This document shows, piece after piece, positions 11,701-22,662 of a stretch of DNA of 64,000 bases. Position 1 is the first letter of the stretch, and each line of letters starts with the position of its first letter. Made by a program: the position numbers and the translations under genes. The notes beneath the pieces were generated by a model. The model had not been told where the DNA came from. It saw nothing but the letters and a program-made list of their open reading frames with translations, and did no database searches. The stretch comes from Klebsormidium nitens (taxonomy: Eukaryota > Streptophyta > Klebsormidiophyceae > Klebsormidiales > Klebsormidiaceae). The stretch lies in NCBI GenBank assembly GCA_000708835.1, contig DF237007.1:186001-250000 (forward strand), read 5' to 3'.

Positions 11701-14700
11701 ACAGGTAATGTAGGTAAAGCCGATAAGAAGAAGGCGCAGCTCGCCAAAGCGTACAAACAATATCACCTGACATTCGACAATCTGCACCCCCCCATCCCCA
11801 CCTAAGACACTACAACCCAAAACCCTTAACCTTTTACCCCCCTGATTCACAATTCCGGAGCTCACCATCTTGTGGCAGTCCAGGTTGCACATGGAGCACA
11901 CCCCCCGCTCTAGTTCGAACAGCCGCCGCCGATTGTGGGCGCTGCTCGTTCGCGTCGAGTACTGATCCGCGCAGGTCGGCGAACAAAAGAGGTCGGCCAT
12001 CTTCTTGGGAAACTTGGCGAAGCGGCCCCTGCGTCCAGAAGTTTATTGATGTCTTCAGATTTGTTAGGAAAGGTGATCTTGCAAGTCCCGACAAGGAGGA
12101 AGGCGAAGGGTCAATCATCAAGAAGAATGTGGAGTTCTAACAGAAATAGACTGCGCTGACCTGACATAGCAACCGCAGCCGGACCTTGAAGAGCTTACTT
12201 GAGTTCGGGACACGAGACGTAAGATAAGAGTGTCGGCCTCATGCACAGACATAGAGGCTTCAGCTTACCGTAATGGCCTTTGCCCTAACCGCAGAAATGG
12301 ATATGATGTTCGACCCGTGACTTTTAAGGACCTTCAGCGTAGCTCTGAGCGACGTATCGTCCTTGCAGCCTTGATAGTTCTCTTCTTACATAGAGTGTTT
12401 CAAGAAGCAGGCACGAATAGTTTCATCTGAGAGACCAACTCCAATCGACCCCGTGAAACTCCAGCCTGGCCGTCCATGTTTCCCAACAGCTGGCAGTACT
12501 TTGGGAAGATGAACTGAATCGACTGGAAGCAGATAATCAAGCACTTCTACCAGACCGCACATTCGCTCCTTCTACAATATGCAATTCCGAATCAAACAAG
12601 CTGTCCTTCACTCACCTGCAGATTTTCTGGCACATCTTGCACAGCGGGTTGCCATCCTCGTCCAACCCCTGATTGCTCTTCTGCGGCTCCCCGAAGATCG
12701 ACCGCCACTCGACGCCCCGCATGCTCGCGCCCGCCGGCAGCGGCTCCCCCACCTCGTCACGCGCCGCCACGCGCTTCTTGCTGCCGCCCGCCCGCAGGCC
12801 CTGCGGGTGACGTGATGCTGATGTCAGCGACGATCTTCGGAAGCTCATATGAAACATGTCAAATCTTTCAGGAGTGTAATAAGTATGGGGCGACTCCCCG
12901 CCTCGTCCCCGCGCCGCCACGCGCTAATTGCTACCGCCGGCCTTCAACCCCTGTGGGTGACGTCATGCTGATGTCAGCGACAATCTTCGAGATGCCGACA
13001 AATCATCCGGCTTTCGGGTTGAGATTCCTACAACAGAGGAGAGCCAAGGGCGGCTGTCCCGCGCCGCCATGCGCTTCTTGCTCCCGCCCGCCCTTAGCCC
13101 CTGCGGGTGACATCATGCTGACGTCAGCGACATCGAAGCTTTCATCAGATACTGGAACTTTTGGGCGTCAGCTTTTAGAACTGGAGGACGCCGAGAAGCA
13201 GTTCCTCAGCCTCGTCCAGCACCGCCACTTGCTTCTTGCTTCCGCACGCCCTGAGCAATGACGTCACGCTGACATCAGCAACAATTTGAGAGAATACATC
13301 AAAGTCCGGGTCGTTCGGCTGGAGTTGATGGGTATGTACATCAACAAATTCCCCGCCACCACGCTCTCTTGCTCCACCCCCCCTCAGGCCCTGCATGATG
13401 ACGTCACGCTCAGGCCAGCAACAATATTCATTCGGTCAAGAATCTGGGGGTGGGTTTCCGACTTCAGGTCAAATAGATATACAGCCACAGCATCAGAGCG
13501 CGGTGTCTGGCCTCGTCCCAGATCCGAACAAACCCAGAAGCCCTACACGTCGAAAACCCAAAATTAACAGAACCCACAAAAATTGAACACCCATGTACCC
13601 AGAGAAGAACGTTACACATACACCGTGAATCAGAACAAAAACCAGGTCTCACCCCCGTCGCGCCTCCCCTGACTTTCTCAAGCTCCAGCTCGAGCGGTGC
13701 TTTGAGCGGCATCCCCTGGAGCTTCGACCGAAAAATCGGACGCAGCTTGGTCCACTCGTCCAGAAATTGACGGGCGGCGCGCAGGTGGGCGCCGCACGTC
13801 AGCAGGAGTTTCGGGAGGGGCCCCTGGTAAGACCTGCAAAAGATAACCGAAACTGAGTGACATAGAAAACCGTTTAGCTCCGGGCGTGTGAAAGGCTTGC
13901 GGGCAGCCTTTTACTGGATGCAAGTTGCAACAAGGAGAATTGTCTGGAATCATTTTCGTCTCCAGAGGTGAATTTGCAAGCTTCAAAGATCACCAGAAAG
14001 ATAGGCTTAGGGACCAAGGGGATTGGGGGTAAGAGAACGTCACTGAAAGAGAAGCCTACTGAGCCGACGTTCGACACTGATCGTGTGTAGGATCGGATGC
14101 TGAACTCCTAACCTGTACCCAATATCTCTTGACTTCACACTGGTTTTCAATAAAAATCGACTTTTGAGGATAACCTATTGGCCCACCGCCTTACCGGACA
14201 TCCTCTTCCGTCTTCAGCTTGGCCAACTCCTCCCTCGGAAAGTTGAGCCCCAGCAACTCCGCGCCCCCCCCTCCAGACGCCCCGCTTTTTACCCCCCGGT
14301 ACAGATGCACTCGCCCCGTGTTCGGACTGATCTCAAACAGCAGCTTTCCCACCGGCACTCCCCCATCGTCCTCCCCCCCTTTTTCCCCAGCCTTTGCGTC
14401 CCCCCCGGCGCGAGTGAAAACGTCGAAGACGGGCCCCTGCGAAGACGGAAACAGGCTCTTCCGGGCGCGCTTCCCGCCCCGTCTTTCATCCGGGGGGGTG
14501 CCGTCGATGGGGAAGCTTCGCCTGCGGACGCCCGGGGGGGTGAGGATGCGTACCTTGTCCGACGAGTTTTCAGTAACCTTTGCTTCGGCTGCGTTTCGCG
14601 CCTTCGTTTCACCGTCACCCGATGGAGCAGCGAAAGGAAAGTCTTGGTCATCCATTGCGACCCCATTTTCTTCCTCCCCCTTCGAAGAACCCGCCTCCGC

Positions 14701-17700
14701 CTCTTCATGCGGCTTCGCACTCGTTTCTTCGCTCGCGCTCACAAACTTTCCGTTCCCGGGGGGGTCAATTTCCGCCTCCATTCCACCCCCCGGCTCGTCC
14801 ACTTTTTCGGTTCCATCACCCGCCCCTTCCTCGCGGTCCTTTTCTTCCCCGTTCTCCTCCTTCTCCGCTCCGGGGGGTCCCGTTCTGCAGCCAAACCCAA
14901 CCCCCCCTTCCCACTGCGTCGCGCCCCAGTCGTCGGTTTCTGCGTTTTCTGTCCGAATGTTCTGTCCGGACGCCTTGTCCTCAACCGCGTCCACGTGGAT
15001 TCCCCTAACCGCGTTTTCGGACCCGTTAACCACGGTCGTAACCCGCTCCAACGACTCGCTTAACCGCATCCAGCTGGTTTCATCGTCCGTGTCCTTGGCG
15101 CAGAACAGGTACACGTTGACGGCACTAGACTGGCCCCGCCGATGAGCGCGATCCTCGGCCTGCGTGAACGAGAAGTGGAACGAGGAATAAGGCCCAGCAA
15201 CGGGACTATTCGTCCAACATCAACAAGAGTGGTCTGCACAATGAGGGAATGTCTCCGATCCAGACCGACCGCGCCGGCGGGCGATCATTAGCCTGTCATT
15301 TACGCCGGGAGATTTTCGGGATCCTTATTGACCTAATGGTGCACCCAATCTGCCCGTTCCACTCGATCGGACAACATGCTAAACCTTTACTAATGAGCGA
15401 CCGGGAGGTGTGTTCGTTTTCGTAATAGTTAACCTGTCTCGTCAGCGAATTCTGACCGCAGTCAATACGGTAGCCTAGAACTCAGGCACTTTCTTGATCT
15501 CTTCCCAATCCAAAGATGCGCTTCTTTCTGTAGTCTGTAAGCTTCAGCTCTCTTTGAATCAGACTCCCATCAATCCCTTAAAAACGCAACACCCACCCCG
15601 CGCTTACCTGCATGAGGTCAGCCGATGACGAGGGCAACTCCGCAAAGACGACTGTCTGTGCAGCGCTGAAGTCCAATCCGACGCCNNNNNNNNNNNNNNN
15701 NNNNNCGCATGAGGTCGAGCCGATGACGAGGGCGAACTACCGCCAAGACGACTGTCTGTGCAGCGCTGAAGTCCAATCCGACGCCGCCAGCTGTCACGCC
15801 CACAATGGCTACTCGAATCTCGTCCCGGTGCTTGAAGTCCTGGACCGCGGCTTGCCGGTCGTGGCCGAGCGTGCTGCCATCAATCCTGACGTAAGCAACG
15901 CCGCAGTCGTGCACGTATCGCTGCAAAAAGAGAGAAAAGTTGGCACCGCTTCTTCAAGATGAAGAAGACTCATCAACAGAACTCTCTAGAGGGGGCATAA
16001 CGAAAACATCCATCTTCCGTTCCTGCATCGCACCTTTAACCAACGTCTGAGGTCGTGTGAATGTTGATTCAACTCTCGAGAGTTGATGGGCTCCTTGCTT
16101 GCGGCATCCATTCACTTCAATGTAACAATGTCCAGAGAGGCTCATGATTCCCATATTATATTTGTTGAACATGAGCTCAGCGAACCTCACGTTTGTAAGA
16201 GCTTGAAAGTGCGAGAGTCACCAGTGGGGTTCGGCAAAGTACAACCACAGTGGTTGAAGATGTTTCAGAAAGGCAGTCACGGTCAAATGCGAGTGCCTTA
16301 GAACTCGTACCTGGATTCGGTCGAGCACCTCGATATGGTGAGCGAAGATGATCATTTTGGGTACGTCTTCTGCCCCTTCCTCTTTCTGGGGGGTAAGGCC
16401 CACGTTGTTCGCCAGCCACTCCCTTACCCCCCGGAGCTTCGCCAGCCCAATCTGTTGATACGTCAGGCCCCCGTCTTCCTTTCCGCTGACGTCTGCATAG
16501 GCAAAAGCGGAAAGTGAGCGGTAAGCAAGTGGTGCATGGTATGGAGCCGCCACATGATTGGTGCCGGAATCGTATCTCTGCCCCCGTTAATTTCTCAGCG
16601 GGCGGGATGATTACTTTAGTGACCATGCAGAGTCCTGTCTCGCAAAGGTAGACATGAAAAGCCCAAGCTGCCCCCGAAATGTTTCAGATCGGACTCTTGA
16701 ACACTCCCACCGCTTATGTCATCCCTTTCACCGCCTCTCCGTTTCTCCTGTCCCCGCTTTCCTCCCATAGCACCAGAATGAAGCATAATGATCCTTTTGC
16801 AAAATCACCGTAGGTCAAACCCCCCTGCTTGCTTTCTTCCGCAAGCATCACAGACTGCTTCCTAAGCAACCTCCCAACAAAAGCAGACCACGTCACCCCC
16901 TCAAAAAGCATAAGAGAAAAAGTCACTCACCCCCCCTCCACCAGCCTTCTCAGCGCCTCTTCTTCCACCTCCCCGTCCTCGCTTTCTTCCGTCAGCACCT
17001 TAGAGAGCTTCGTAGCAACTCCTCTCCTAAAAGAGGTTTCCAAACGTGCCCCCCAGAAACCAAGAACGGAAGTCAGACTTACCCCCCCCCTCCACCAGCC
17101 TTCTCAGCGCCTCTTCTTCCTCCCCCCCCTCCTCGCTCTCTTCCTCCAGCATCCGAGCTTCCATCCTCGCAAACTTGCGCCCCCGCACCTTCCCCATCGC
17201 CGCCAGCTCAGCCGCCAACTGAGCGGTCCGTTCTTTGGCGTCCTTGATGTCTCCCGCCTCTAGTTTCAGCCGGATGACCTGGCGCCGCTTCGGGGGGAGC
17301 TGATCCAGGACGTCCGACTTGAGCCGCCGGACCTGGGGGGAGCGTCCAAAGATGGGTTTCACAACTCAGACAACTCCACTTTCTCATGGTTACACAGTTT
17401 CATCCTAATTGGGCTTGAAAGGGTACTCGACCGCTCCCCAATACAACGACGTCCCTCCCAGAAAGCGCAGGCGAGAAAATCGACATGACACACCCTAGGA
17501 CACTGACCTCATAGTTCGCAATATCGCACTTCCTCATGCGTTCTTGTTCAGGCCAACTTTTGAGAATTTGAACTGCTGGTAAGGTAAAAGCGCGGACTCT
17601 CCTAACCATGACAGTCTCCGCCAGCAGCACGTGGAGTCCATGGAGCCTGACTCTTTGGAGTAGTCCCTTCACTCCGTACATTAGTTTGATCGTATACAAA

Positions 17701-20700
17701 CGATATGAGCACGTAAAAAAACGCTCTTCTCTTCCGAAAGAAGTCTCCCCAATTCCCTTACCATGACAGTTTCCGCCAGCAGCACGTGCAGTTCATGCAG
17801 CCTGGCCCCCTTGGAGTAGTCTTTCACGATATTGCCGCACCCGCGCCGCAGCGTGCGCACGTCACAGTACGCCTTGGCGAACACGTACTTGGTGCGGCCG
17901 AGCAGACCGGTCCACAGACCATCGGCCTGGTGGAAAATGTCGAACGGCCTGCAAAATGTAAACTTCAAAACATAAAAATCGGTCTAAGAGTCTGACAAGG
18001 AGTGGCTAAGCAACACGGCGCCCGCAGTACGTTTCTGGCAAACGCAAAGTTGTTAAAGCCGAGCAGACCGGTCCACTAACCATCCGCCTGGTGGAAAATG
18101 TCGAACGGCCTGCAAGAAACAAGTGGTTAAAACTTGGTTAGGACTCTCGAGGCTTCTGCAAATCCAAGGGTTAATGGAAGAAACTTCGATCGTGAAAGGC
18201 AGATGGGGCAAGGCCGATCGGAGCCATCTACCTGACGTCGAAAGGCCTGAAAAAGACTTTCAAGTTATCTGGGTTAGTGACTTGGTGTTGGGGCTAATGA
18301 AAGACGTTTTGGTCAAGCCGAATGAGCTCAACCGAGTCGTTGCATCGGTACGCGGGCCGTCCACTGCTTGAAGATCATTTCTGTGAAGGGCCAGCAAGAG
18401 AGGCCGAGTTCAAAATTGGAGGGTCAGGGACTCGGTTCAGAAAGTTGGAGAGCGTCTATCCCTAGAGCAAGAAGCGAACGGTTCATATGCCGTCAACCTG
18501 GTGGAAGATGTCGAACGGCCTGCGAGGCTGACACGAGAATCTTAACCCGGGGCGCCATAACCATTCGTTTGCTGGTTAAGTTCTTTCGCCTTTTCTACCT
18601 GGCTGACGAGCCCCAACGGCCTTTGAATAAAGATCGAACGACGGAATAGGACGACTCTCTGGAGGCATCAGGACTTTGAAACAGTATGCCCAAACAATAT
18701 GCCTGCTCCGAGATCCATACGCTGCAGGTTCTTTAGGTTGGATTGACAGAGATGGCTCTGTTGACATACGACCCCAGCAAGATGTTAGCCGAGTATCGGA
18801 GATGGGCATCGTGACGTAGCGAGCTTATGCTACGGTATCGGAGGACTCACAGGAACAAGAACGAAGACTGAGTGTCAAGAGGCGGAAGAACGGACAAAGC
18901 GAGTTTTTATCACAAGGTGCTGTATCCGACGAACCTGTTAAGCGACGGCGTTCCGGATAGCAGGACTGCTCGCTTCGTCTTCTGCAGAAACTCTTTGACG
19001 GTCTCCTTTTCCTCCGTCTCTTTGGGATTCTTGGTCGTCCGCAGGTTGTGACTCTCGTCCACTATAAGCACGCCCCACTTATGGGCCGCAAACGTCCGCT
19101 TCAGGCGCCGCAGCATCGTATACGAGATGACCACAACCTGGGGTTGGGAAGCAGAAACGTCAAGGAAAGAAAGGGTACGTGCCGTGAAGAGTCGAGCGAT
19201 CCTTGAGACGAAAGACCGATTCACTGTGTGCCAAGAAATTGGCCTAGAAGACGCAAGACTACATGAACACATCTTTCGAAGGCAAGTGCGGATGAATTCA
19301 GAGCGGAACGATGTGACAGAAGGTGGATGAGCCGGTCGAATGAGAGAGCAGGCAGCGTTTTTCGACTAAATATGAAGCCCGGCGTGTGCAAGCGGCTCCC
19401 CAGTGGCCTCAGAAATTGCACAAGAAGAATCTAACGGTGTCTGGTCAATCTCACAGGCACGTATCTTGACCTTGAAGGTCGTTCCAGTCTGCCCAGACCG
19501 ACGTGATCAGATTAGGTGACAACATACTCTTCTATCCAGCCGAAAAGCTGCTTCATGTCATGCCTTACCAACCTTATCAAGGAGCATTCTAACACTGAAC
19601 GAGAAAAATGATTTGATCCTGGTCTCGAGCGATCAATCTAACAACTTACGCACGAACTAATGGGCGCTGGAACTAAGATGGGCGCCCGCAAGTCGGGTGC
19701 GGTTGGTCCGGTGGTTATGGTGAGTTCGGGTGCGGAGCGCATCATTCTTTGGTCTAGGAATTTTACAAAAGTACTCGGCTAATTTGGGTCGTATTTCAAG
19801 CGACCACTTCAAGTTTGCCAAGATTGAGCGATAAGCCTCACCTTTGGGCACGGCACCCCTTCTTGCAGATCGTTCTGGAAGGAAAACACGAGGTGCACGT
19901 CTCTTGGGCCCAGGAAAGGAAGCCACCTCTCTAGTTCTTCCGCCCAAGGGAGCCGCATGCTGGCAGGAACGACAACGAGGAGGGGCCACTCGGCGCGGTA
20001 ACAGCTGGCGATAGCAATTCCCTGGAGGAGTGAAAGCGACAATCGGGTTGGTGACTCGAGAAAAAGTTGGAAGGTCTAATTCTGAGTGCTTGGGGCACCC
20101 GCTGCAGAGCGTTCCTATCTGCGGCCTCAGCAGATTTAAAAGTCAAAGCAATCTGGAATGGCCGAAACAATAGATGCAGATAAATGGGCTTCCGGACCTT
20201 GGACCGGGCTCGATTGCACAAGCCATTAGTTCTGAATCAAAAGTTGTCCTTGAAAGCCTTTGTGCCTGATCTGGTCGGACCTCAAAACGTTGAAGGATTT
20301 CACAATCAATCACGTGCATACGCCAATCTGGTCACGCGCAATATAAAGCAAGCGCGCTGAAACTACGGCAGTCTTTCTTGTTCTGACGCATAGATTATCC
20401 GCATCGATCTTGGAGCCCCTCTGATAGAAGCACCAGAGGACCACTCAGATCCGCAAAAGCTGCAACTGAAAAATAATGTTCAGCAGATCATCTTTGCACA
20501 ATCCAGCGGTTACCAACAGCTGCAGTGAGGTCCATATTCTCTCCCACCTGTATTGTCTTTCCCACCCCCATTTCGTCGGCTATCAGGCAGCGCCCCCCCC
20601 TGCGCAGGCCGTACCGCACCCCCTCCCACTGGAACGGCAGCAGCGTCTTTCGCAGCCCGGCCGGAAGGCCCTGTTCCATTAGCGCGTCCACTTCCTCGTC

Positions 20701-22662
20701 CCCAATGTGCCAACTTTTGAGCGGCCGCCACGAGCTGTCACAGGGCCTCTTGATGGGAGGGACTGGAGACTGGGCTCCGGAGGGATCCCCCGGCACCAAA
20801 TCCCCTTTCGTAATCTCTTCTTTGGCACTGTTCGACCCGCTTCCAGCGCTTTCGGCAGGGCCCCATCTGACGCGCAGTGCCCGCAGTGTAGACTCTGGAA
20901 TGCCTGCGACATTTGCTTCCGGGACCTTTGACAGGGCCCTCAGAACGGCGTCGTAAGTGACTATGGGGAAAACGAGAAAACCCTCGCTGTCCAGAGTCTC
21001 GTCAGATACCCACTTCTGTGGAAGCACCCCTGGGCACGCTCGCTCGAGCACGGACCTAGTTCTCTGCTCCGGATTCTCAAACGAATCTGGTGCGAATACA
21101 CTCCCGATGGGGGGTTCGCAGAAAGCATACTGGACTGAGACCCTCAAAAGGTCGACCGTTTGGAGTTCGAGGGAAACCTCTAGAGGTCTTGGAATGACCT
21201 CAGGGCCCTGAGGCATGACGGGAATGTTAAGAGGTTCTGGGATTTGCTGGAAGGACTGTGGAAATTGGGGATTTGGATCAGGCTGGTGTGAAGAGGCGGC
21301 GTTGCAGAATGCCGGTAACACTCTCTGGTGAGGATGCGCCATAGGCTGCACATAAGCCGATCTAACCCCCCTCGCAGCTGAGTTTATGAAGACCCCCTCA
21401 GAGGGTATGTTGGCACTGGCGGGCGCAGTCAGACCAGAGAGACTATTTCCTCGGAGGGGCCTATTCACATCAGAAGAATTCGCTGCAGTCTGCCTCTCGC
21501 CCCCAGAGTTCCCCCCCTGACCCTCATCAACATCGTCCCAGAAGTCTTCTGGCACCTCATACTCGGGACTGTTGCTCGGCTTCTCGCTGCCAACCTCCGG
21601 CTTAAGTCCGTTGCGCAGCTCAGTCTTGCTCGCGTCCACATCTTCTATGTTCACCTCTGCCCCTCCAGATTCCGCCGCCTCTGCTGAACCCCCGTTCCGG
21701 CGACACGCCTGTAGCGAGGGCAAGTCACAGCGCGCATCTGAGCACTTTGGCGGGGGGCGGGCAGCAGGCGAGCTGGCGACACCTGGCAATCCCTCATTTG
21801 CTGGTGGCATGTGAGAAGGACCGGGCGCAACGCTCTCCTTCCCGGGCTGACAGCTGGCGCACTCCGGTGTATCGCCTGTTCCTCCATAGCCCCCAGACGG
21901 GCCTGAGGGAGGGGCGGCATTGGCAGGGGAAGGCAGGGCCGTCAACCATTGGAGATGCAGTTGAGGGAAGGGGACCTCCGAAAGAGGGGGCTGGAAGTGT
22001 GGGGGTATACTGAGACGGGGGGTCACCTGACAAGGGGCTGTCTGCTGAAATGTGGGGATAGATATCCCTGGGGACGTGTGTGCTGCCTGGTACCACGCGG
22101 CCGCATTCCGCCTCCGCAGCGCCGCCATCCGATTGGCATCAATCCGGCTGCGCTGTTCCTCAGAGAGTGCGACGCCATCACTGTTTACAGGAGGGATGGG
22201 AGGGGCCACATCTGAGTACGGCCGCTGCTCTCTAAAATTGTGCCCCCTATTCTGAGGAGTGTGCTTGTCAACCACAGAGTGGGGGGGTGGGAGGTCGGCA
22301 CCAGGAGGCCGAGTGCTTGCTCCAAAACTTGAGACAATAGGCGCCACATTCAAAGGACTTGAACCTGTTTGTTGGACGGCTGGCGAAGCTTGATTCGACG
22401 GGCCCAGCTCTGCTTCCCCCGCCACAGGCTCACTCGCTCCCCCCCTTCCACCATGTACACCGGCAGCAACTTGCGGTGGGGGGGTGACACCAACTTGACG
22501 CCGCTCCGCTTTCACAAGGATTGCCTGGAGCGACGCCTTCTCCCCCGACAATTTCCGGCGACCAGTGCTTGGAGAAGCGATTGGCACGGGGAGCGGAGCG
22601 TCCCAGTCCTCAATCTGGTCTGGCAGGCCATCCCACCAGGCGTCTTCCTCAGCGGCTGCCAT
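8748..22662 (-). CDS. SMARCAL1/ZRANB3-type annealing helicase with C-terminal HNH nuclease, left (intact) copy
   Basis: SNF2-family ATPase expected to rewind RPA-coated DNA and remodel stalled forks. Fourteen exons fit in phase: 22662-20548, 20021-19842, 19137-18935, 17948-17762, 17332-17083, 16492-16311, 15920-15608 (contains the assembly gap), 15159-14195, 13833-13653, 12800-12616, 12028-11866, 11398-11233, 10650-10457 and 10010-8748, giving about 2150 residues. Order: putative RPA32-binding helix (EEQRSRIDANRMAALRRR, about 168-185); HARP-like region near 520-625; Walker A in DEMGVGKTIQ (about 696-705); DESH about 792-795; SGTP; helicase C part with GGVGLDF and QAEDRAHRRGQ; an acidic insert; zinc-binding CxxC pairs in exons 10-11; HNH motif WHADH..N..C..CH about 1651-1679; then a low-complexity tail. 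Human SMARCAL1 has the RPA motif and ZRANB3 the HNH; this protein has both. ZRANB3-like is the closer architecture. Exons 2-13 fit closely; the first and last exons rest on single long ORFs. Confidence 0.9.
9096..9854 (-). other. Three copies of a short motif in the helicase C-terminal tail
   Basis: Within the last exon two near-identical blocks, RRPPPLKRGKRSVDDLLKCK at about 9545-9604 and RRPPPLKRVKRSVEDLLKCK at about 9112-9171, are followed by (V/F)xGK. A weaker third copy, SSAEELLQFDFRKTG, lies at about 9812-9854. The core reads S(V/A)(D/E)(D/E)LL followed by basic or aromatic residues, in an otherwise Ser/Asp/Gly-rich disordered tail. They may be docking motifs for a partner; I do not recognise a canonical PIP box or APIM in them. 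Confidence 0.7.
10010..10320 (-). repeat. Acceptor-side echoes of helicase exon 14 (left arm)
   Basis: The exon 14 start at 10010 (GAAGCGTCTCCG on the gene strand) and about 60 bp of its coding sequence recur upstream in the intron with equivalent starts near 10169 and about 10310, spacings of about 159 and 141 bp. Each unit carries the GGAGGCGAGAC.AGGCC block and two carry CAGCATTGA from the intron side. The first echo keeps a CAG-like acceptor region but not the frame. Confidence 0.7.
10560..10760 (-). repeat. Echo of helicase exon 13 start (left arm)
   Basis: The exon 13 block whose plus-strand reading is GTGACGTCACCTTGGAGTGG, then GCAGGGG and TTGCACTCGC-like words, is repeated immediately upstream at 10680-10755 as GTGACGTCAGTTTGGCGTGG with the same following words. 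The real exon start is 10650 and the equivalent point in the echo is about 10743, so the spacing is only about 93 bp. Confidence 0.65.
11398..11670 (-). repeat. Echo of helicase exon 12 start (left arm)
   Basis: On the gene strand the exon 12 start (CAG, GTGACCACTCTGAAGGGCC) has an upstream echo beginning near 11655, reading CTCAG, AGGACCACTCCGAAGGGCC and ending in a CAGCATCGCA word that matches the exon's CAGCGCCGCA. Spacing is about 257 bp. The same echo exists in the right arm. Confidence 0.65.
12745..13420 (-). repeat. Five-unit tandem array of the helicase exon 10 acceptor edge (left arm)
   Basis: The true exon 10 start at 12800 is followed upstream by four echoes whose equivalent CTG(C/T)GGGTGA word (plus strand) begins at 12801 (true), 12951, 13101, about 13251 and 13391: steps of 150, 150, 150 and 140 bp. 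Each unit keeps about 50 bp of exon (CGCCGCCACGCGCTTCTTGC-like), the exon edge, and an intron-side block with paired TGACGTCA-like words. Three echoes lack an intact AG, so only some could act as splice acceptors. Confidence 0.85.
15612..15790 (-). other. Assembly gap of 20 N flanked by two copies of the same exon end
   Basis: N bases occupy 15686-15705. The 74 bp before the gap and about 80 bp after it are near-identical, including TGTCTGTGCAGCGCTGAAG. The copy next to the splice donor reads GVGLDFSAAQTVVFAELPSSSADLMQ-like correctly, whereas the far copy has several single-base insertions (reads TVVLAVVRPRH). The right arm has one copy. This is best explained as a failed read-end join inside exon 7, not a biological duplication. 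Confidence 0.85.
16780..17083 (-). repeat. Donor-side echoes of helicase exon 5 (left arm)
   Basis: The 3' end of exon 5 (an E/G-rich end encoding EEEALRRLVEGGG before a GTAAGT donor; exon end 17083) is copied downstream in the intron, with the equivalent exon end and a GTGAGT donor at 16931, a spacing of 152 bp. A further, more decayed unit lies in about 16790-16900 with the same TGCTTTCTTCCG..GCA words. The right arm has the same arrangement. Confidence 0.75.
17890..18630 (-). repeat. Acceptor-side echoes of helicase exon 4 (left arm)
   Basis: The exon 4 start (encoding RPFDIFHQADGLWTG) at 17948 has intron echoes with equivalent starts at 18109, about 18246, 18519 and about 18618. The echoes at 18109 and 18519 are clear, keeping CTGGTGGAA(A/G)ATGTCGAACG on the plus strand with the CAG acceptor; the others are decayed. 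Spacings are 161, 137, 273 (about two units) and about 100 bp. Confidence 0.75.

Noticed and set aside
12745-13420. Regular array considered as a CRISPR array
   Set aside because: Units are long (150 bp), degenerate over their whole length and contain exon sequence; there are no short repeats with unique spacers and the genome is eukaryotic.
14164-15145. Plus-strand ORFs of about 300 codons
   Set aside because: Antisense of helicase exon 8, whose minus-strand frame is conserved in the other arm and joins its neighbours in phase.
15612-15790. Duplicated exon 7 end considered as another junction echo
   Set aside because: It lies against an N gap, is near-identical and carries single-base insertions like read-end errors, unlike the diverged and regularly spaced echoes.
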